From positions 1 to 17,264 of the forward strand of contig SFMP01000105.1 of assembly GCA_004554395.1 (NCBI GenBank): DNA of 17,264 nt, in the 5' to 3' direction. Shown here piece after piece: positions 14,882 to 17,264 of this stretch (position 1 is its first letter; the number at the start of each line of letters is the position of its first letter). The notes under the pieces were generated by a model. That model did not search any database, had not been told where the DNA came from, and saw only the letters and a program-made list of their open reading frames with translations. Source of the stretch: Myxococcales bacterium (GTDB lineage Bacteria > Myxococcota_A > Bradymonadia > UBA4248). The translations under genes were made by a program, and so were the position numbers.

Positions 14882-16051
14882 ATGAAATCGTTTAAAACCC
14901 TCATTCAAACGCCTTATGAGAAGATGATCGTCGCTTGCCTCGTTGCGCGACGAGATGCGAATGTCGACGAAATTGCACAGATCTATCGGCAATGCCAAGA
15001 ACGTGCACTTTTTGAGTTTGCCCAAGAACACGAATGTGCGGGGATCGTGGCGGCACGGCTCGAAATGATTGGGCAATTGACGCCCAAATGGAAAGCCGTT
15101 GCCGACGATTGGAAATATCGCCTCAGTCTTCGCTTCGAAGCGCTCGATGCCCTCGCCGAAGCGCTCGATGCCCAAGGGATTCCGCTCATCGCGCTCAAAA
15201 ATGCGGGCATTGCTCGCGCGATATATCCGCATTACGAAGAATGCCCGATGGGCGATTTCGACGTACTCGTTTGCAAAAAAGATTTTGAACGCGCTCACGA
15301 TATCGTCGTTTCGCAAGGATTTGAGCTCGATTTCCGCGCCGAAGAGACGATCGAAGAAAAAGGCGTGAAAGCGGGTCTTTTGAGCGGTGGAACGGAATAC
15401 AAAAAAGATTTGGGCGACGATACACTTTGGTTAGAGCTTCAATGGCGATCGATTGCGGGGCGCTGGATTGCGCCCGAAGTCGAACCGAAAGCCGAAGATC
15501 TCTTTGCTTCGTCGATGGCCGTTGCGGGGACGAAGATTCGGTTGCAGTCGCCCGTCGACAATTTGATCCAAGTGGCACTTCACACGGCAAAGCACTCATA
15601 CGTGAGGGCGCCTGGGATTCGCCTCCATACCGATGTCGATCGGATCGTTCGCGCCTACCCCGATCTCGATTGGGAGGCTTTTGTCGAGCGCGTTTGCGCG
15701 ATGCATGTCAAAACGGCAGTCTATTTTTCGCTCAAAATCCCAGCCGATTTATTCGATACGCCGATCCCTCAAAGCGTACTCGATCGACTTCGCCCCATGG
15801 CGCCACAGGCGCATTTCATCTATAACGCCATTGCCAGAGCCGGTCTGTTTCACCCGCTTCGGCACAAGTTTTCTCGCGTTTCGTATTTGGCGTTTACGGC
15901 GATGCTATTCGATACGCCCGTGGCGTGTTTGCATTCGGCATTTCCGTCGCCGTGCTATATGCGCGAGCATTTGGGCGTCTCGAATGTGGGCTTGCCCCTA
16001 GCCTATGCCAAGCGATTTGCCAATCTCATCTTCCGACGCGTGAAGACGTGA
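14882..16051 (+). CDS. Nucleotidyltransferase-fold protein (NTP_transf_5-like)
   Basis: 389 residues. The ATG at 14882 is chosen over an upstream TTG (14864) because GGAG lies 7 nt before it. An N-terminal helical part (~1-95) is followed by a small alpha/beta region with IALKNAG (~103-109) and MGDFDVLV (~123-130), where D125 and D127 fit the DxD metal-binding pair of the nucleotidyltransferase fold. Further on are HTAKHSY and LHTDVDRIV, matching the conserved helix-rich C-terminal part of the uncharacterised NTP_transf_5 family. Members often sit in polysaccharide or envelope gene clusters, but their reactions are mostly unknown. It lies 72 bp after the transglycosylase gene and 30 bp before the response regulator on the same strand, so it may be cotranscribed. 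There is no signal peptide. Confidence 0.75.
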   Translation: MKSFKTLIQTPYEKMIVACLVARRDANVDEIAQIYRQCQERALFEFAQEHECAGIVAARLEMIGQLTPKWKAVADDWKYRLSLRFEALDALAEALDAQGIPLIALKNAGIARAIYPHYEECPMGDFDVLVCKKDFERAHDIVVSQGFELDFRAEETIEEKGVKAGLLSGGTEYKKDLGDDTLWLELQWRSIAGRWIAPEVEPKAEDLFASSMAVAGTKIRLQSPVDNLIQVALHTAKHSYVRAPGIRLHTDVDRIVRAYPDLDWEAFVERVCAMHVKTAVYFSLKIPADLFDTPIPQSVLDRLRPMAPQAHFIYNAIARAGLFHPLRHKFSRVSYLAFTAMLFDTPVACLHSAFPSPCYMREHLGVSNVGLPLAYAKRFANLIFRRVKT

Positions 16052-16081
16052 TGGCCATTGACCCATGATCGGAACAATAGC

Positions 16082-16771
16082 ATGACGAAAGATAAAATAC
16101 TCGTCGTCGAAGACGACCTCGCCATTGCTCGCGGCATCATTTACAATCTCGAGTACGAAGGTTATGACGTCAGGCATGCCGCACATGGATGTGCTGTGAT
16201 GCCGATAGTTGGTGAGTTTGCGCCAGATCTCATCGTTTTGGATCTCATGCTTCCGGGGCGTTCGGGGTTTGATATTCTGCGAGATTTGCGCCACGATAGG
16301 AACGACGTCTATGTGATCATCTTATCGGCACGGACAGATGAAGCCGATAAGGTCGAAGGGCTGAATTTGGGGGCAGACGATTATATTGCGAAGCCGTTTG
16401 CTCTGCGCGAGTTTTTGGCTCGGATTGCATCGGCAATGCGCCGGATTCGTCGCCAGAAACAAGACGAGACGAAGGCGATTGTATGTGGCGATTTGACGAT
16501 ATATCCAGACGATATGTCGGCAATGCGCGGCGAAGTGCCGATCAAGCTCACGCCTCGGGCATGCGAATTGCTCGTTTTTTTTGCAAAACATCCGAATCGG
16601 ACGTATTCGCGCGATGCGCTCATCGACAATATTTGGGGCGATAGTTACGACGGTACCAATCGGACGATCGATAACTTCATCGTTCAGATTCGTGCGCAAA
16701 TCGAAGAGAATCCGTCGAAGCCAAAGCGATTGGAAACGGTGCATGGGTTTGGGTATAGGTTTACGGTTTGA
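16082..16771 (+). CDS. OmpR/PhoB-family response regulator
   Basis: 229 residues from the ATG at 16082, preceded by GGAA; an upstream TTG at 16058 would add eight residues of no apparent use. Residues 1-118 are a receiver domain with the acidic pocket E10-D11-D12, phospho-acceptor D54 (in VLDLMLPG), S82 and K104 (in AKPF). Residues ~130-228 are an OmpR-type winged helix: LTPRACELL, the ALIDNIWG recognition region, TNRTIDNFIVQIR, and the usual HGFGYRF end. It would be phosphorylated by a histidine kinase and bind direct-repeat DNA sites. No kinase gene follows; the next gene is a lipoprotein, so the partner kinase is elsewhere. The position after an envelope enzyme gene hints at cell-wall-related control, but only weakly. 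Confidence 0.95.
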   Translation: MTKDKILVVEDDLAIARGIIYNLEYEGYDVRHAAHGCAVMPIVGEFAPDLIVLDLMLPGRSGFDILRDLRHDRNDVYVIILSARTDEADKVEGLNLGADDYIAKPFALREFLARIASAMRRIRRQKQDETKAIVCGDLTIYPDDMSAMRGEVPIKLTPRACELLVFFAKHPNRTYSRDALIDNIWGDSYDGTNRTIDNFIVQIRAQIEENPSKPKRLETVHGFGYRFTV

Positions 16772-16838
16772 GAAATATATGTCGCTTTTAGTCTTGAAAT
16801 AAGCTACATGTAGGTCTTAATTGTATGCGGCATAAGCG

Positions 16839-16844
16839 TACAAT
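16839..16844 (+). promoter_or_regulatory. Possible -10 element of the right-edge lipoprotein gene
   Basis: TACAAT matches five of six -10 bases and would start transcription near 16851, about 58 nt before the ATG at 16909. No good -35 is visible (nearest TTAATT at 16817, spacing 16), so this is weak. Confidence 0.3.
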
Positions 16845-16908
16845 GCGTATTGAAATTCGACTCGTCACTTCGTTTTTGACTCACTCTAAACTTTTGATAG
16901 GAACGACT

Positions 16909-17264
16909 ATGAACAAGAAACTCCTTGGAATGGTAGCTTTGGCATGTATTGTTGGGTTCGCGGGTTGCGACGATAGTTCGTCGGACGACGCCAAGAAAGC
17001 CTGCGGCTCGGTTGCCCACGACGCCATGACGTGCAACGCCGACGGCACGCAACTCGCCAAATGCAACGACGGCAAACTCGAAGACCTCACTGGCGAAGGC
17101 AAATGCAGTGAGAATCAAGTCTGCGCCATCACCGATGGAAAAGCGGCGTGCAAAGATAAGGCGACCGACGCCAAGAAAGCCTGCGGCTCGGTTGCCCACG
17201 ACGCCATGACGTGCAACGCCGACGGCACGCAACTCGCCAAATGCAACGACGGCAAACTCGAAGA
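16909..17264 (+). CDS. Small repetitive cysteine-containing lipoprotein (runs off right edge)
   Basis: The ATG at 16909 follows AGGA about 7 nt upstream, and the frame is open to the right edge (118 residues seen). The start is a lipoprotein signal: basic MNKK, hydrophobic core, lipobox FAGC with the acylated C20, then a Ser/Asp-rich linker, so an outer- or inner-membrane-anchored periplasmic or surface protein is likely. From residue ~27 a 60-residue module begins, with six Cys in the first copy and the patterns ACGSVAHD, TCNADGTQLAKC and ENQVC. The second module starts 180 bp later and is identical at nucleotide level over all 99 bases visible. I recognise no named family; C-x(n)-DGTQLAKC-type modules resemble the Cys-rich repeats found in lipoproteins of Myxococcota. 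More copies probably follow outside the window. Confidence 0.85.
   Translation, partial: MNKKLLGMVALACIVGFAGCDDSSSDDAKKACGSVAHDAMTCNADGTQLAKCNDGKLEDLTGEGKCSENQVCAITDGKAACKDKATDAKKACGSVAHDAMTCNADGTQLAKCNDGKLE
16986..17264 (+). repeat. 180-bp in-frame tandem repeat inside the lipoprotein gene
   Basis: Bases 16986-17084 and 17166-17264 are identical over all 99 positions, a 180-bp (60-codon) period. The second copy is cut by the window edge. Perfect identity, including third codon positions, indicates a recent duplication or ongoing homogenisation. Confidence 0.95.

Noticed and set aside
16804..16813. CTACATGTAG palindrome after the response regulator as a terminator
   Set aside because: It is only a 5-bp self-complementary palindrome without a loop or T-run; it could be a binding site but there is no further support.

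Overview
The window looks like chromosomal DNA from a Gram-negative bacterium of the Myxococcota / former Deltaproteobacteria type. This is inferred from three things: a very cysteine-rich secreted protein built from NCGACG-type modules, which are common in that group; several lipoprotein signals together with a periplasmic Slt-type lytic transglycosylase; and an NtrC-type regulator scaffold. Base composition is moderate and coding regions are rich in TCG/CGA words. No 16S or other decisive marker is present, so the taxonomy is tentative. TAG is used as a normal stop codon (for example by rplM), so the code appears standard.

Left part (1-4242, minus strand): a truncated lipoprotein gene leaving the left edge, then a 983-residue paralogue with about 135 cysteines. 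The two share an N-terminal domain and a similar upstream/promoter sequence, so gene and control region were duplicated together. A small unknown gene follows. Divergent from it, on the plus strand behind a good sigma-70-type promoter, is a 521-residue regulator. It has a PocR-like sensor, an NtrC-like AAA+ domain and a Fis-type HTH, but the GAFTGA loop, Walker B acidic residues and arginine fingers are degenerate.

Middle part (6115-9445): convergent to the regulator is a likely minus-strand pair, an HAD-family hydrolase followed by an exported cyclophilin-like protein that has lost the usual catalytic residues. Then comes the rplM-rpsI ribosomal operon (L13, S9) on the plus strand, with a promoter, a leader of about 170 nt and a strong terminator. 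This operon is bracketed by two inverted copies of a roughly 150-bp repeat element, each made of three tandem hairpin units plus a shared tail.

Right part (9898-17264, plus strand): an LtaS/MdoB-like membrane phosphoglycerol-transferase-family gene interrupted by one in-frame TAG; a tandem duplication of a 96-bp unit carrying a strong terminator; a possible operon of an Slt-type lytic transglycosylase lipoprotein, an NTP_transf_5-like protein and an OmpR-family response regulator without an adjacent kinase; and, cut by the right edge, a small lipoprotein gene with a 180-bp (60-residue) internal tandem repeat.

Much of the window concerns the cell envelope (lipoproteins, transglycosylase, periplasmic cyclophilin-like protein, sulfatase-fold enzyme). 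I see no clear defence system, CRISPR array, transposase, prophage or tRNA. The most unusual items are the inverted hairpin-array elements around rplM-rpsI, the degenerate AAA+ regulator, the amber-interrupted transferase, and the duplicated cysteine-rich lipoprotein unit with its promoter.
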